Assembly: GCF_014641855.1 (NCBI RefSeq)
Contig: NZ_BMII01000036.1
Location: forward strand, 1-47,014
Origin: Shewanella inventionis
Lineage (GTDB): Bacteria; Pseudomonadota; Gammaproteobacteria; Enterobacterales; Shewanellaceae
Length of the DNA: 47,014 bases
Direction of reading: 5' to 3'
How positions within the stretch are numbered: position 1 is the first letter of the stretch; each line of letters opens with the position of its first letter. The notes under the pieces are model-generated. The model was not told the origin of the DNA. It did no database searches and saw nothing but the letters and a program-made list of their open reading frames with translations. Shown here piece by piece: positions 16,455 to 25,069 of this stretch. Position numbers and translations under genes: made by a program.

Positions 16455-17100
16455 CAAATAAAAAGGCCTTATCGAAAGATAAGGCCTTTTTATTTGGGCG
16501 AAAGATAGGACTTTGAACCCATGGGTTCCTCTTTATTACAAGCAAGCTATCCCTCCTCAAGATTTAAGACCAAATGCCAAATCGACAAATCTAAGGCCTT
16601 TTATTTTGGCAAAAGATAGGGCTTTAAACCCACAGGCTCCTCTTTATTACAAGCAAGCTATCCCTCCTCAAGATTTAAGACCAAATGCTAAATCGACACA
16701 TTTAAGGCCTTTTTATTTGGGCGAAAGATAGGGCTTTGAACACACGAGTTCCTCTTTATTACAAGCAAGCTATCCCTCCTCAAGATACACAACAAAATGC
16801 TAAATCGACACATTTAAGGCCTTTTTATTTGGGCGAAAGATAGGACTTTAAACCCACGGGCTCCTCTTTATGATAAGCAAGCAATCCCTCCACAAGATTT
16901 AACTAGAAATGTCCAACTTTATGGGGTCACTTCAAATTGATGAGGCTTTTTTGTTTTGGCGAAAGATAGGACTTTGAACCCACGGGCTCCTCTTTATTAC
17001 AAGCAAGCTGTCCCTCCTCAAGATTCAACTAGTAAGGCATCTAAAAGATAAGGTCTTTAGATGCGTCGAAAGATAGGGTTTTAAACCCACGAGCTCCTCA
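16437..17100 (+). repeat. Array of about six degenerate tRNA-tail repeats
   Basis: Units end with the tRNA tail CTATCCCTCC or a variant at 16556, 16667, 16779, 16891 and 17017, giving lengths of 111, 112, 112 and 126 bp after the first. Each holds GGCCTTTT(A/T)TTT-like terminator remnants, then GATAGG(A/G)CTTT(G/A)AACCC, which is a near copy of the tRNA T-arm in reverse orientation, then the direct tail about 40 bp later. Similarity decays with distance from the tRNA. The reading frames across it are repeat translations, not genes. Confidence 0.8.
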
Positions 17101-17274
17101 CGCGCGCACATTTATACCAATCCTTGCAATCAACACCGAGCGATTTACGCCGTCAGATTGATAGCGCATTGTTAAGCGCAACTTATTGTTTTACTGTAGA
17201 CAACATAAGATAAATTACGCAGTTGATACCGATAACGGCAAATACATGACGTTTTACACATAAAGGGAAATAAA

Positions 17275-17733
17275 ATGTATAAACACACTTCAATATTGGC
17301 ACTTGCTATGGTGCTGCTAATGGGTTGCTCTGGCACTGTACCCACCTTAGGGGTCACCGCCGGAAAATTAACGCCATGCCCAGATTCGCCCAACTGCGTG
17401 AATAGTCAGCAATCAACTACAGATGAAGAGCATTATATTGAGCCGATTGCGTTTAGCGGCTCGGCTCAACAAGCTCAAGTCGGCCTATTGCACGTATTAA
17501 AAGCGGCAGAGCGAGCGAGTATTGTGGTGGTAGAAGATAATTATATTCGGGTTGAATTTACGTCGCAGATTATGCGCTTTGTTGACGATGTTGAGTTTTA
17601 TTTTCCGTCAGCTGAGTCAGGTAACATCATGATTCAGGTAAGGTCAGCCTCACGTGTGGGTCACTCAGACTTTGGGGTTAACCGTGAACGAATTGAACAG
17701 ATTAGAGCCGAGTTTAACGCGTTACCGCAATAA
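17275..17733 (+). CDS. DUF1499-like lipoprotein
   Basis: A 152-residue predicted lipoprotein with lipobox VLLMGC. The mature part begins with the DUF1499 signature LTPCPDSPNCVNSQ. It continues with HYIEPIAF, VEDNYIRVEFTSQIMRFVDDVEFYF and RSASRVGHSDFGVNRERIEQI, all typical of the family. Length fits a single domain. The gene is first after the tRNA-tail array and probably stands alone; a stem-loop follows at 17821. Function is unknown, though the family occurs widely in marine and plant-associated bacteria. Confidence 0.85.
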   Translation: MYKHTSILALAMVLLMGCSGTVPTLGVTAGKLTPCPDSPNCVNSQQSTTDEEHYIEPIAFSGSAQQAQVGLLHVLKAAERASIVVVEDNYIRVEFTSQIMRFVDDVEFYFPSAESGNIMIQVRSASRVGHSDFGVNRERIEQIRAEFNALPQ

Positions 17734-17818
17734 TAGACTGCAACATTAAAAAGTCGCAGTACCAAGCCGCTTAAGCAAACTGGCTTTGTAATGCCGTAGC
17801 TCTCCGCGATTTAGGGTT

Positions 17819-17863
17819 AATGGCTATGCCTACGTGATAAACGTCAGCATAGCCATTTGTATT
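17819..17863. terminator. Stem-loop between DUF1499 and the DsbA-fold gene
   Basis: Stem TGGCTATGC / GCATAGCCA with an inner TACGT/ACGT pairing and a T-rich 3' flank. It lies between two convergent genes and could end either. Confidence 0.65.
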
Positions 17864-17880
17864 TTATGAGCGTTAAACCA

Positions 17881-18477
17881 CTATTCCGCTAATTTGTCGG
17901 CCAACAGCTCAAGTCTATCCTGGCCCCAAAATGGCTCGCTTTGATACACGTAGGTCGGCACACCCAACAAGCCTTTTTCAATCGCAGTCGCAGTATTGGC
18001 TTCGTATATCGTTTCAATTTCACTCGATGATGCCTGTGCAATAACCTTATCTGAATCAAGTTGCAATGATGTGAGGATCTGGCCGATCAATGCCACATCG
18101 GCAATGTTTTGCTCTTTTGCCCAACATGCCGCCAGCATTTGCGCGACAAACTCGGCGGGGTCTTGTCCCAGTTGTTGGAGCGCAATAGTACATTTGTCGG
18201 CCAAGCTTGGGTCTGCTGGGAAAAAAGCCGGATGAAGCGTAAGGGGTAATTGGCGTTTTTTAGACCAGCGCGCTAATTCAATTAAACGATAATCTTGTCT
18301 CGCTTGCGGACGTTGCTTTACCGGTAACACGCCTCGCTCGGCAAACAGTTTGCCAAGTTTTATCGGCTTATAGTCAATGGCGGTGTGATGCTCTGCCGCA
18401 ATGGCGGTAAACGTATGGTGACCTAAATAGGCATAGGGAGAAAAGCTAGTAAAGTAATACTCAATGGCAGTTTTCAT
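17881..18477 (-). CDS. 2-hydroxychromene-2-carboxylate isomerase / DsbA-fold protein
   Basis: Kappa-class GST-like thioredoxin-fold protein. The opening IEYYFTSFSPYAYLGHHTF carries the active-site Ser equivalent of the 2-hydroxychromene-2-carboxylate isomerase family. The helical insertion and the final GLLGVPTYVYQSEPFWGQDRLELL segment (cis-Pro loop GVPT) are diagnostic. At 198 residues it is complete and lacks a signal peptide. It has no aromatic-degradation neighbours, so the actual glutathione-dependent substrate is uncertain. Confidence 0.88.
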   Translation of the reverse strand: MKTAIEYYFTSFSPYAYLGHHTFTAIAAEHHTAIDYKPIKLGKLFAERGVLPVKQRPQARQDYRLIELARWSKKRQLPLTLHPAFFPADPSLADKCTIALQQLGQDPAEFVAQMLAACWAKEQNIADVALIGQILTSLQLDSDKVIAQASSSEIETIYEANTATAIEKGLLGVPTYVYQSEPFWGQDRLELLADKLAE

Positions 18478-18688
18478 GTTTCGCGTTACCGATTAATAAA
18501 AGTGATAAACGTGATGGTTTGATAGCGCTTTATAAACCATAGATTAACCTTATCCTGCAACGTTTGATACTGTCTAGCAATGATTTATGAACAAATGTTC
18601 TAGTTTATTCATAAAGTCAGTATCAGTCCTAGGGTCTGCTCCTTGAGGCTCTTCAAAAAAGTATTGCTGCGGTTGAGTAAGCTTAGTT

Positions 18689-19948
18689 TTACTCCGCCAA
18701 CAAAGGCGCTAAAACAGTTAACTCACCATCAATAGGCTCGTTAATGGTTAACCCTAAAATATCCGCAATGAGTGGATATAGGTGAATATTATCGGCCTGG
18801 TCAATATGTTGTTGATTAAATGCAGGCCCTTGAGCATATAACACTGTGTTCATGTCGCTGATAACATTAGCATCATAGCCATGTTTACCTGTTACTCCTG
18901 CGCGCGCATCGGTACTGGTAATGTAATGTTGGTTGCTGATGAGTACTGCATCACCAATCGAAAGATTATCGCTAAAGTGTAAATTGGCAGGCACATCGTC
19001 ACGGCGATAAAACTGCAAGCCTGGCACTTTATTAGCTAATAAGGCTAATGCGTCTAAATCTTGTTGCTTGTTATCGCCAATGGCAGTGACTAACGAAAAA
19101 GCGGCGTCGTTATTAAAGCTAAATTTATCTTTTAATGCTGGAGCTTCATCAAACAGTTTGTCGGTATACATTCGTGGAAATTTCGCCACATTGGTCATGC
19201 CATGATCAGAAGTAATAATCACGTTCACTGAAAATGGTAATGCCTTAATGCCTGCAAGTAGCTGCCCTATGGCCTGATCAACTTGGTTAACCGCTTGGCG
19301 AGTTTGGCTAGAATCTGGGCCGTGAATATGCCCTGCAGTGTCAACGTCTGAAAAGTATAATGTTACAAATTGGGGGCGCTGATCTTGCGGTAAATTAAGC
19401 CATTGTAATACCTGTTCAACCCGCTGATTATTTGGGGCATCGTCATTATAGGGTAACCAATAATCTGGACGCTGACCGGCAATTTCCGCTTCTGATCCTG
19501 GCCAAAAATACGTCGCACTTTTCATACCTTGTTGGCCTGCCAATGACCATAAGGGGACGCCTTGATAAAAACGTCCGTCGGTAACGGCTTGCTTTATATT
19601 CATTGCATAGGTTTGCTGCAATTTTTGATGATAAAAACGATTGGCAACAATACCGTGATGCGCAGGATAAAGACCTGTGACTAAAGTGATATGGTTAGGA
19701 AATGTCACCGTTGGAAACGATGGTTTAAATTGAGTCACCTGAGCGGCATTGCGCGCAAATTCAGTTATAAACGTTGGCTTATGCAGTTGGGTGTAATCAT
19801 GACGGTATCCATCAATAGACACCAATAACACATAAGGTTTTTGGGTTTGTTCAACCTGTGGGTTAGCCAATGCACTATTGATGCTAAGCAATAACCCACA
19901 ACCAAATAAACCACTAATCAATAAACCTAAAGTGACTGTTACGCGCAT
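18689..19948 (-). CDS. NPP-type nucleotide pyrophosphatase / phosphodiesterase
   Basis: Exported member of the alkaline phosphatase superfamily, close to ectonucleotide pyrophosphatase/phosphodiesterases. A signal peptide is present (LGLLISGLFGCGLLLSINSALA). Metal and catalytic motifs in order are VSIDGYRHDY (metal Asp), FPTVTFPNHITLVTGLYP (nucleophile Thr), DVDTAGHIHG (Asp and His ligands), ITSDHGM and GKHGYD (final His). At 419 residues it is complete. It presumably hydrolyses nucleotide or phosphodiester substrates in the periplasm. It stands alone on the minus strand. Confidence 0.92.
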   Translation of the reverse strand: MRVTVTLGLLISGLFGCGLLLSINSALANPQVEQTQKPYVLLVSIDGYRHDYTQLHKPTFITEFARNAAQVTQFKPSFPTVTFPNHITLVTGLYPAHHGIVANRFYHQKLQQTYAMNIKQAVTDGRFYQGVPLWSLAGQQGMKSATYFWPGSEAEIAGQRPDYWLPYNDDAPNNQRVEQVLQWLNLPQDQRPQFVTLYFSDVDTAGHIHGPDSSQTRQAVNQVDQAIGQLLAGIKALPFSVNVIITSDHGMTNVAKFPRMYTDKLFDEAPALKDKFSFNNDAAFSLVTAIGDNKQQDLDALALLANKVPGLQFYRRDDVPANLHFSDNLSIGDAVLISNQHYITSTDARAGVTGKHGYDANVISDMNTVLYAQGPAFNQQHIDQADNIHLYPLIADILGLTINEPIDGELTVLAPLLAE

Positions 19949-20026
19949 GGAGATATCTCAATGAATGATTTTAAAATAACAATCATATCAATAGAATATG
20001 ACAGCTTTATTGATTTAATAAGCTTT

Positions 20027-20899
20027 TTAGTTTAGCTGCTCTCTAAACTGTAAATACGCAGTAGTGATGGCTTGGGCATCTTCTACTTGAGGGTAATGCC
20101 CGAGTGTCGGCAGGGTGGTAACATTTGCATTGGGGATCAATTGACTGTAGCGATCGATCATATGCTGACCCGAGATCGGATCTAATGCACCCGCAATCAA
20201 TTTAACGGGTACAGGGCTGTTCACTAGCGCTCCAACCCAACGTTGACGGTGTTGTTTACGTTGGGTCATATAGGTGATGATTTTGTGCATCACTGCAATA
20301 CCATCATTATGGATTAACAATTGCCAAAGCGTATTGACTACTTCTGGCGTTGGCGGGGTTGCTGGGCCAAATATATGGTGTAAGTTGGCAGCAAATTTTG
20401 ACTTGGTGATCCTTTTTGCCACAAAGGCCCCTATGGGCGATAACAATAACTTTTGAATCAATACCGGTTTGTGGGTTTCAGGAAATAAGCCGCCATTTAA
20501 TAAACACACGCTGTTAATGTGCATTTTGCTGTCACCATCAACTTGTCTTGCAAGTAACTCTTGTGCAACAGTATCGCCGTAATCATGGGCTAAAATATGA
20601 TATTCATTCACGCCTAACTTAGCTAAAAATGCCTGATAAATATCGGATTGTTGGCTGATTAAATACTCGCTATTTTTAGGTTTGTCAGACAAGCCAAAAC
20701 CCAGCATATCAAGGGTTATCACATAATAATGCTCAATGAGTTGTGGCCACATACCTTCCCAATCCCAACTGGCGCTAGGAAAACCATGAATAAGCAATAA
20801 TGCTGGCGCAGAGGAATTACCTCCAGTGCGAGTAAAAATTTGCTGGCCATTAAGTTGCTCAAACTGCCCATGTTGTTGCCATTCATCCAATGAAATCAT
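20027..20899 (-). CDS. Alpha/beta hydrolase with Asp nucleophile
   Basis: Alpha/beta-hydrolase fold enzyme of 290 residues from the start at 20899, chosen because AAAGGG lies upstream. The longer frame would overlap the upstream regulator. Motifs are LLIHGFPSASWDWEG (oxyanion HG), the nucleophile elbow LAHDYGD, and TLGHYPQVED with the catalytic His. An Asp nucleophile points to haloalkane-dehalogenase or epoxide-hydrolase relatives rather than serine esterases. It lies 25 bp after the ArsR gene and is probably cotranscribed with it. Confidence 0.88.
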   Translation of the reverse strand: MISLDEWQQHGQFEQLNGQQIFTRTGGNSSAPALLLIHGFPSASWDWEGMWPQLIEHYYVITLDMLGFGLSDKPKNSEYLISQQSDIYQAFLAKLGVNEYHILAHDYGDTVAQELLARQVDGDSKMHINSVCLLNGGLFPETHKPVLIQKLLLSPIGAFVAKRITKSKFAANLHHIFGPATPPTPEVVNTLWQLLIHNDGIAVMHKIITYMTQRKQHRQRWVGALVNSPVPVKLIAGALDPISGQHMIDRYSQLIPNANVTTLPTLGHYPQVEDAQAITTAYLQFREQLN

Positions 20900-20924
20900 T
20901 ATGCTAATCCCTTTAATTATTGTG

Positions 20925-21230
20925 TTATTGGGGCCTTGGTATTTGCTCGTCTGCACAACACTCGTCTTGCAAAAAACCAATGACTGACTGCAAGGTATCA
21001 TATTCTGTAATACAAAATAACGTTCTCCCTTCGCGGCGCTGCTTAATTAACCCCGCCGACACCAAGCTAGACACGTGGTGAGACAGTGTAGATCCAGGGA
21101 TGTCTAGTTTTTGCTGTAAACCACCGACCGCAATACCTTGATAACCCGCGCGCACAACCGCACGGTAAATCATCAATCTTGTAGGATGACCTAATTCTTT
21201 CAATGCTTTCGCAATAAAATCGATATCCAT
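20925..21230 (-). CDS. ArsR-family transcriptional repressor
   Basis: A 101-residue winged-helix protein: MDIDFIAKALKELGHPTRLMIYRAVVRAGY, recognition helix STLSHHVSSLVSAGLI, and wing QRREGRTLFCIT. This is the ArsR/SmtB pattern. The C-terminus carries a vicinal pair DECCAD plus Cys in the wing, which could sense arsenite, another soft metal or thiol-reactive compounds. The divergent permease at 21349 and two identical-pattern palindromes between them argue for autoregulation and control of the permease. Confidence 0.9.
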   Translation of the reverse strand: MDIDFIAKALKELGHPTRLMIYRAVVRAGYQGIAVGGLQQKLDIPGSTLSHHVSSLVSAGLIKQRREGRTLFCITEYDTLQSVIGFLQDECCADEQIPRPQ

Positions 21231-21252
21231 AACGACACCTTAATGAAATTTA

Positions 21253-21274
21253 TATTTCGATAATACTAGAAATA
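21253..21274. promoter_or_regulatory. Operator 1 of the ArsR-permease intergenic region
   Basis: A 22-bp palindrome with arms TATTTC / GAAATA and the inner match CGA...CTAG shared with the second site. It lies 23 bp before the regulator start codon. Repeat and position suggest ArsR binding. Confidence 0.7.
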
Positions 21275-21299
21275 ACTTTCCCTCGCTATCATTGAACTA

Positions 21300-21325
21300 T
21301 ATATTTCGACTATTCTAGAAATATA
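21300..21325. promoter_or_regulatory. Operator 2 of the ArsR-permease intergenic region
   Basis: Palindrome with 8-bp arms TATATTTC / GAAATATA, the same centre pattern as operator 1 (TATTTCGA-N2-AT-N-CTAGAAATA) and 49 bp from it. It lies 24 bp before the permease start codon. Confidence 0.7.
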
Positions 21326-21348
21326 GTAAAATTGTATGGGTCACTATC

Positions 21349-22296
21349 ATGTTGCAAGAAACCTTAAATATGTTTGTATTTTTAACCGTAGAATTAACCA
21401 CGCTATTCTTATTGATTAGCTATTTAGTTGGGGTACTACAAACTTATGTGCCACCGCATAAAATTCAAGCCATTTTGAGCGACAAACACGGGCAAGGTTA
21501 TATTATTGCTGGTTTTTTAGGAGCTATAACCCCCTTTTGCTCTTGTTCAACAATCCCCTTTTTAAAAGGTTTATTAAGAGCCAAAGCCGGGTTTGGCACC
21601 ATGATGGTATTTTTGTTTGCCAGCCCTTTGCTTAACCCCATTATTATTGGTCTATTTACCGTAACCTTTGGGCTTAAGGTGACCTTATTTTATTTTGTCA
21701 TCGCCATGGGGGTGTCGGTTATTGCAGGCTTTGGCTTAGAGAAGCTCGGCTTTGAAAAGTACATCAAACCAGAAGCCTACTTAGCCCCTGCAGCAACGGG
21801 ATGTAAATCAGCATGTGGGGGTAAATCTGCCCCCGAAAATAAATGGAAAACCATTTGGCTAAGCACTTGGAGCGATTTTAAAAAAGTCTTGCCGTATTTA
21901 ATTGGCGGTATTGCGATTGGCTCATTAATTTATGGTTTTATGCCAACTGAGTTAGTGGCTAAATATGCCAATAGTGATAACCCACTGGCGATACCTATCG
22001 CTGCCGTTATTGGTATTCCGCTATACATACGCGCAGAAGCGGTTATTCCATTAAGTGCAGCACTTGCGGCAAAAGGCATGGGGCTGGGTGCGGTAATGGC
22101 ACTGATTATTGGCAGCGCGGGCGCCAGTTTAACGGAGGTCATTTTACTTAAAGCTATTTTTAAAAATCAGTTAGTGATTGCTTTTGTCGGTGTCATTATC
22201 TCAATGGCAATATTAGCTGGCTTTGCTTATCAGTGGTTGTTTTATACCAATTCCACTAATTATCTGGTCATTCAGCGGGAATTCTGTACCTTCTAG
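21349..22296 (+). CDS. Predicted permease with TPFCSCS motif (PF03773, ArsP-like), C-terminus altered by a MITE
   Basis: Inner-membrane permease with about eight hydrophobic segments. The signature TPFCSCSTIPFLKGLLRAKAG defines the UPF0718/ArsP-like permease family. A cytoplasmic loop GCKSACGGKS carries more cysteines. Some relatives export organoarsenicals; others have unknown substrates. ArsR-type control fits a toxic-compound role. Removing the MITE at 22245 restores a TAA immediately after QWLF, giving 298 residues. The present frame adds 17 MITE-encoded residues (YTNSTNY to EFCTF), total 315. The core is unaffected. Confidence 0.88.
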   Translation: MLQETLNMFVFLTVELTTLFLLISYLVGVLQTYVPPHKIQAILSDKHGQGYIIAGFLGAITPFCSCSTIPFLKGLLRAKAGFGTMMVFLFASPLLNPIIIGLFTVTFGLKVTLFYFVIAMGVSVIAGFGLEKLGFEKYIKPEAYLAPAATGCKSACGGKSAPENKWKTIWLSTWSDFKKVLPYLIGGIAIGSLIYGFMPTELVAKYANSDNPLAIPIAAVIGIPLYIRAEAVIPLSAALAAKGMGLGAVMALIIGSAGASLTEVILLKAIFKNQLVIAFVGVIISMAILAGFAYQWLFYTNSTNYLVIQREFCTF

Positions 22297-22553
22297 GCAA
22301 GTAATAGGATTGTAGGCATAGTTGCTCTCGGCAACTGCTCCTGCGTTGCTCTACCTCCTGCATCCATGCAGTCGTACGTCAAAATACTATTAAGCAGCAT
22401 AGAAGGCACAGAAACCCGCCTTGCAGGAGGCGCTCAGACTGTCCATTTCTTTGTTGCATTGCCTTAGAAGGGAATAACCATTATTTCAACAATGCGCCTC
22501 AAACTGAACAGTCTGAGCGACTCTGATTGGTCACATAATTAATGGAAATGGTA
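22245..22553. mobile_element. 309-bp MITE-like element
   Basis: Nonautonomous element with 26-bp imperfect terminal inverted repeats (five mismatches), beginning TACCAATTCC and ending GGAAATGGTA. It is flanked by TTA at 22242-22244 and 22554-22556, consistent with a 3-bp (or TA) target duplication. An inner inverted repeat, CGCTCAGACTGT at about 22430 and its complement at about 22510, is perfect over 12 bp. It encodes no transposase. Confidence 0.85.
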
Positions 22554-22556
22554 TTA

Positions 22557-22814
22557 AGTGCAAAACCCGCATGTATAGCTTGATGACTCGCCTGTAAAAA
22601 TCCTGCTTAAATACGCTGCAACTTACCGCTCGCACCAATCGACTTGGTGTGAGTGTTATCAGCACCAATACAGCATTGCTCGCTGCACTCTTTGGCAGAT
22701 TGTTATGTTTATTTCGCTAAACATGCTTGCTCAAGTCGTTTGTCGCAGTGCACTATGATAGCTAAATGGATATCGTAGCGGCCTAGCCAGGCCGATGATT
22801 TAATAGAGGCAACA
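22557..22814. other. Intergenic stretch before the TSUP gene
   Basis: No gene is supported. The 5' part is the original 3' flank of the permease; the 3' part should hold the promoter of the gene at 22815, which has AGAGGC before its ATG. Nothing else was recognised. Confidence 0.45.
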
Positions 22815-23561
22815 ATGTTAACCGACCCAATCTTTTGGCTTGTTGCCATACCTGCCGTGCTCATTACTGGCATTTCTAAATCTGGCTTTGCTGGCGGCGC
22901 AGGCGGATTAACGGTTCCATTATTAGCTCTTGCCATCAGTCCTGCTGCAGCTGCGGCGGTAATGTTACCGCTACTGGTTTACATGGACTTTTTAAGTGTC
23001 CGCTCTTGGTGGAATAAACAAAGTAATCAACAATTACTCATTTTATTACCCGCGGCCATTGTCGGTATTGTGCTGGCGTATTTATTGTTTGATCAACTTA
23101 ATGAGCAGTATCTTCGCGGTATTTTAGGGGTTATTTCTTTAGGTTTTGGGATTTATGGATTAACGTTTGGTGAGTGGTCGCAGCGTAAACCGTCTGCTTT
23201 AATTGGCCGAATATGCGGCACGATTGCGGGGTTTACCAGCTTTGTTGCCCATGCAGGTGGTCCGCCACTCAATGCGTATTTAATTCCGCTGCGCTTACCC
23301 AAAACTCAATACCTTGGCACTGCAGTGATGTTTTTTGCCGTTGTGAATGTGGTTAAACTCATCCCTTATTCGATGCTAGGGCAAATCAATCTGGGCAATT
23401 TAATGGTGTCGGCAATACTAGCTCCCATTGCTTGGATTGGAGTCAAACTGGGTTTGCGGATCCAGAATAAATTTAATGAAAAACAATTTAAGCAGATCAT
23501 TCTAACGTTGATGATACTGGTGGGTTTGCGTTTATTGTGGACCGCATTTATGCCGTCGTAA
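22815..23561 (+). CDS. TSUP (TauE/SafE) family transporter
   Basis: Inner-membrane protein of 248 residues with about eight hydrophobic helices. It belongs to the TauE/SafE sulfite- and organosulfonate-exporter group. The two-fold repeat motif is visible: GISKSGFAGGAGGLTVPLLAL near the N-terminus and GTIAGFTSFVAHAGGPPLNAYLIPLRL in the middle. The gene is 12 bp upstream of the flavin reductase-like gene and probably cotranscribed with it. The substrate is unknown; sulfur oxyanions are a family-level guess. Confidence 0.9.
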   Translation: MLTDPIFWLVAIPAVLITGISKSGFAGGAGGLTVPLLALAISPAAAAAVMLPLLVYMDFLSVRSWWNKQSNQQLLILLPAAIVGIVLAYLLFDQLNEQYLRGILGVISLGFGIYGLTFGEWSQRKPSALIGRICGTIAGFTSFVAHAGGPPLNAYLIPLRLPKTQYLGTAVMFFAVVNVVKLIPYSMLGQINLGNLMVSAILAPIAWIGVKLGLRIQNKFNEKQFKQIILTLMILVGLRLLWTAFMPS

Positions 23562-23573
23562 TAAGGATATGTC

Positions 23574-24203
23574 ATGAGCACTGAAAATCGATTTTTTTAT
23601 GAACCCTGTAAAGGCCATGGCCTGCCACATAATCCATTAAATGCGATTATTGGCCCACGCCCCATTGGCTGGATTTCGTCGCGTAATGCCCAGGGGCAGC
23701 GAAACTTAGCCCCTTATAGCTTTTTTAACTGCTTTAACTACGACCCACCAATCATTGGTTTTGCCAGCACCGCCTGGAAAGACAGTGTGGCCAATATTGT
23801 TGAAACAGGCGAGTTTGTGTGGAACTTAACGACTCGCACGTTAGCCGAGCAAATGAACCTAACCTCAGCGGCCTTACCTCGTGGTACAGACGAGTTTGAA
23901 TTTGCAGGGTTAACCCCAGTAGCAGGCAATATTGTCGCGGCAGATAGGGTCGCCGAAAGCCCTGTCAACTTTGAATGTAAGTTAACGCAGTGCATTCAAC
24001 TCACTGATGCAAATGGTGATAAAATTGATACCTGGTTGGTGCTGGGTGAAGTAGTGGCTGTTCACATTGAAAAGCACTTACTCAGTGCGGAAGGCATTTA
24101 CCAAACTGCACTAGCAGAGCCTGTGTTACGCGCAGGTGGCCCCTCGGCTTATTACGGTATTTCAGACGAGCAGCGTTTCGATTTACATCGCCCTACGCTG
24201 TAA
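23574..24203 (+). CDS. Flavin reductase-like FMN-binding protein
   Basis: A 209-residue member of the flavin reductase-like (DUF447/FMN_red-like split-barrel) family. Typical segments are NPLNAIIGPRPIGWISSRNAQG, APYSFFNCFNYDPPIIGFAS and ETGEFVWNLTT. It should bind FMN and catalyse or assist NAD(P)H-flavin electron transfer in the cytoplasm. The TSUP exporter lies directly upstream. A perfect 14-bp stem terminator follows within 10 bp. Confidence 0.9.
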   Translation: MSTENRFFYEPCKGHGLPHNPLNAIIGPRPIGWISSRNAQGQRNLAPYSFFNCFNYDPPIIGFASTAWKDSVANIVETGEFVWNLTTRTLAEQMNLTSAALPRGTDEFEFAGLTPVAGNIVAADRVAESPVNFECKLTQCIQLTDANGDKIDTWLVLGEVVAVHIEKHLLSAEGIYQTALAEPVLRAGGPSAYYGISDEQRFDLHRPTL

Positions 24204-24212
24204 ACGCCAAAT

Positions 24213-24241
24213 AATTAAGGCTACCAATGGTAGCCTTAATT
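24213..24241. terminator. Terminator after the flavin reductase-like gene
   Basis: Perfect inverted repeat AATTAAGGCTACCA / TGGTAGCCTTAATT with almost no loop. It lies between convergent genes. Confidence 0.75.
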
Positions 24242-24268
24242 GTCTTGATTATCCGCTCAAATAGATGA

Positions 24269-24847
24269 TTAGAACTGGTAATGTAAACCTAATGCAAGTT
24301 GCTCGATTTCAGCATCAATATCATTAACATAGCCATATTCATCGATATCAAGATCACCTTTGCTCATATCGTAACTTAAACGAAGATTAAGGTTTTCGGT
24401 CAAAGCCGCATTTAGGCCAATGCCGTAAGTAAAGCCAATACCCGAAGCGGTAAAGTCATCATAATAACCATCAACAACAACCGCCATTGATGCGACACCC
24501 ACTTTAGCAAAAACCGAAAATGTCTCATTAAAACGTGCAGTAAATGTAGGAGTAAAGGTCAGTGCGCCAGCGACAACATCTTCATAGTCATCACCTACAT
24601 CGGCGGCAAAAAAGTTACTTTCCAAGCCAAACCAATTGTTAAACTGATAGCCACCGTATATCCCAAAACCCGTAGCATCGACAGAGCCACTGGCATCATC
24701 AGAACTGAGTTCTGTTTTATTGATTGCACCACCAATATAAAAACCGCTGTCATCTGATGTTGATAAGTTTGTATCAGTGTTGGCAAAAGCTGGAGTAGCT
24801 AAAACAGCGCACAAGGTTGTGGCGAGAAGAGAGATTTTGTACATCAT
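24269..24847 (-). CDS. Outer-membrane beta-barrel protein (OmpA-barrel type)
   Basis: A 192-residue barrel with signal peptide (MYKISLLATTLCAVLATPAFA) and the C-terminal Phe signature LALGLHYQF. Segments such as GFYIGGAINKTEL, GYQFNNWFGLESNFF, FSVFAKVGVASM and LNLRLSYDMSKGD are typical of eight-stranded porin-family barrels. Asp-rich turns fit external loops. It is monocistronic and has no peptidoglycan-binding domain. No specific function can be assigned. Confidence 0.85.
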   Translation of the reverse strand: MMYKISLLATTLCAVLATPAFANTDTNLSTSDDSGFYIGGAINKTELSSDDASGSVDATGFGIYGGYQFNNWFGLESNFFAADVGDDYEDVVAGALTFTPTFTARFNETFSVFAKVGVASMAVVVDGYYDDFTASGIGFTYGIGLNAALTENLNLRLSYDMSKGDLDIDEYGYVNDIDAEIEQLALGLHYQF

Positions 24848-25004
24848 TGTTCCTTAATGATATTAATAAAAAGCGCGAGCATAATACTACAAACAGCTTA
24901 AACGTAAATAGCTAATATCATTAATTTTTCACTGTGAGATATCGCGTTAACACATCGATTTATCTACCATTTAAAATCAGTTGTTCTCACAAAACACAAA
25001 CAGC

Positions 25005-25052
25005 AAAAAGCCCAAGTGATCGCCTACATTAGGCTGCCACTTGGGCTATTTT
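25005..25052. terminator. Terminator of the repeat-rich lipoprotein gene
   Basis: Stem AGCCCAAGTG / CACTTGGGCT with an inner GCCT/AGGC stem and flanking A and T runs. It follows the stop at 25070 on the minus strand. Confidence 0.8.
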
Positions 25053-25069
25053 AATCAATAAAGGCTATC

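Noticed and set aside
16513..16731. 72-codon open frame with an internal amino-acid repeat (LYYKQAIPPQDLRPNAKS)
   Set aside because: It is a translation of the DNA repeat array behind tRNA-Ser. There is no ribosome-binding site, and the frame is lost in later units.
16437..17100. Repeat array considered as CRISPR or tRNA gene cluster
   Set aside because: Units are too long and too divergent for CRISPR. They contain only T-arm and acceptor fragments, so no complete tRNA can fold.
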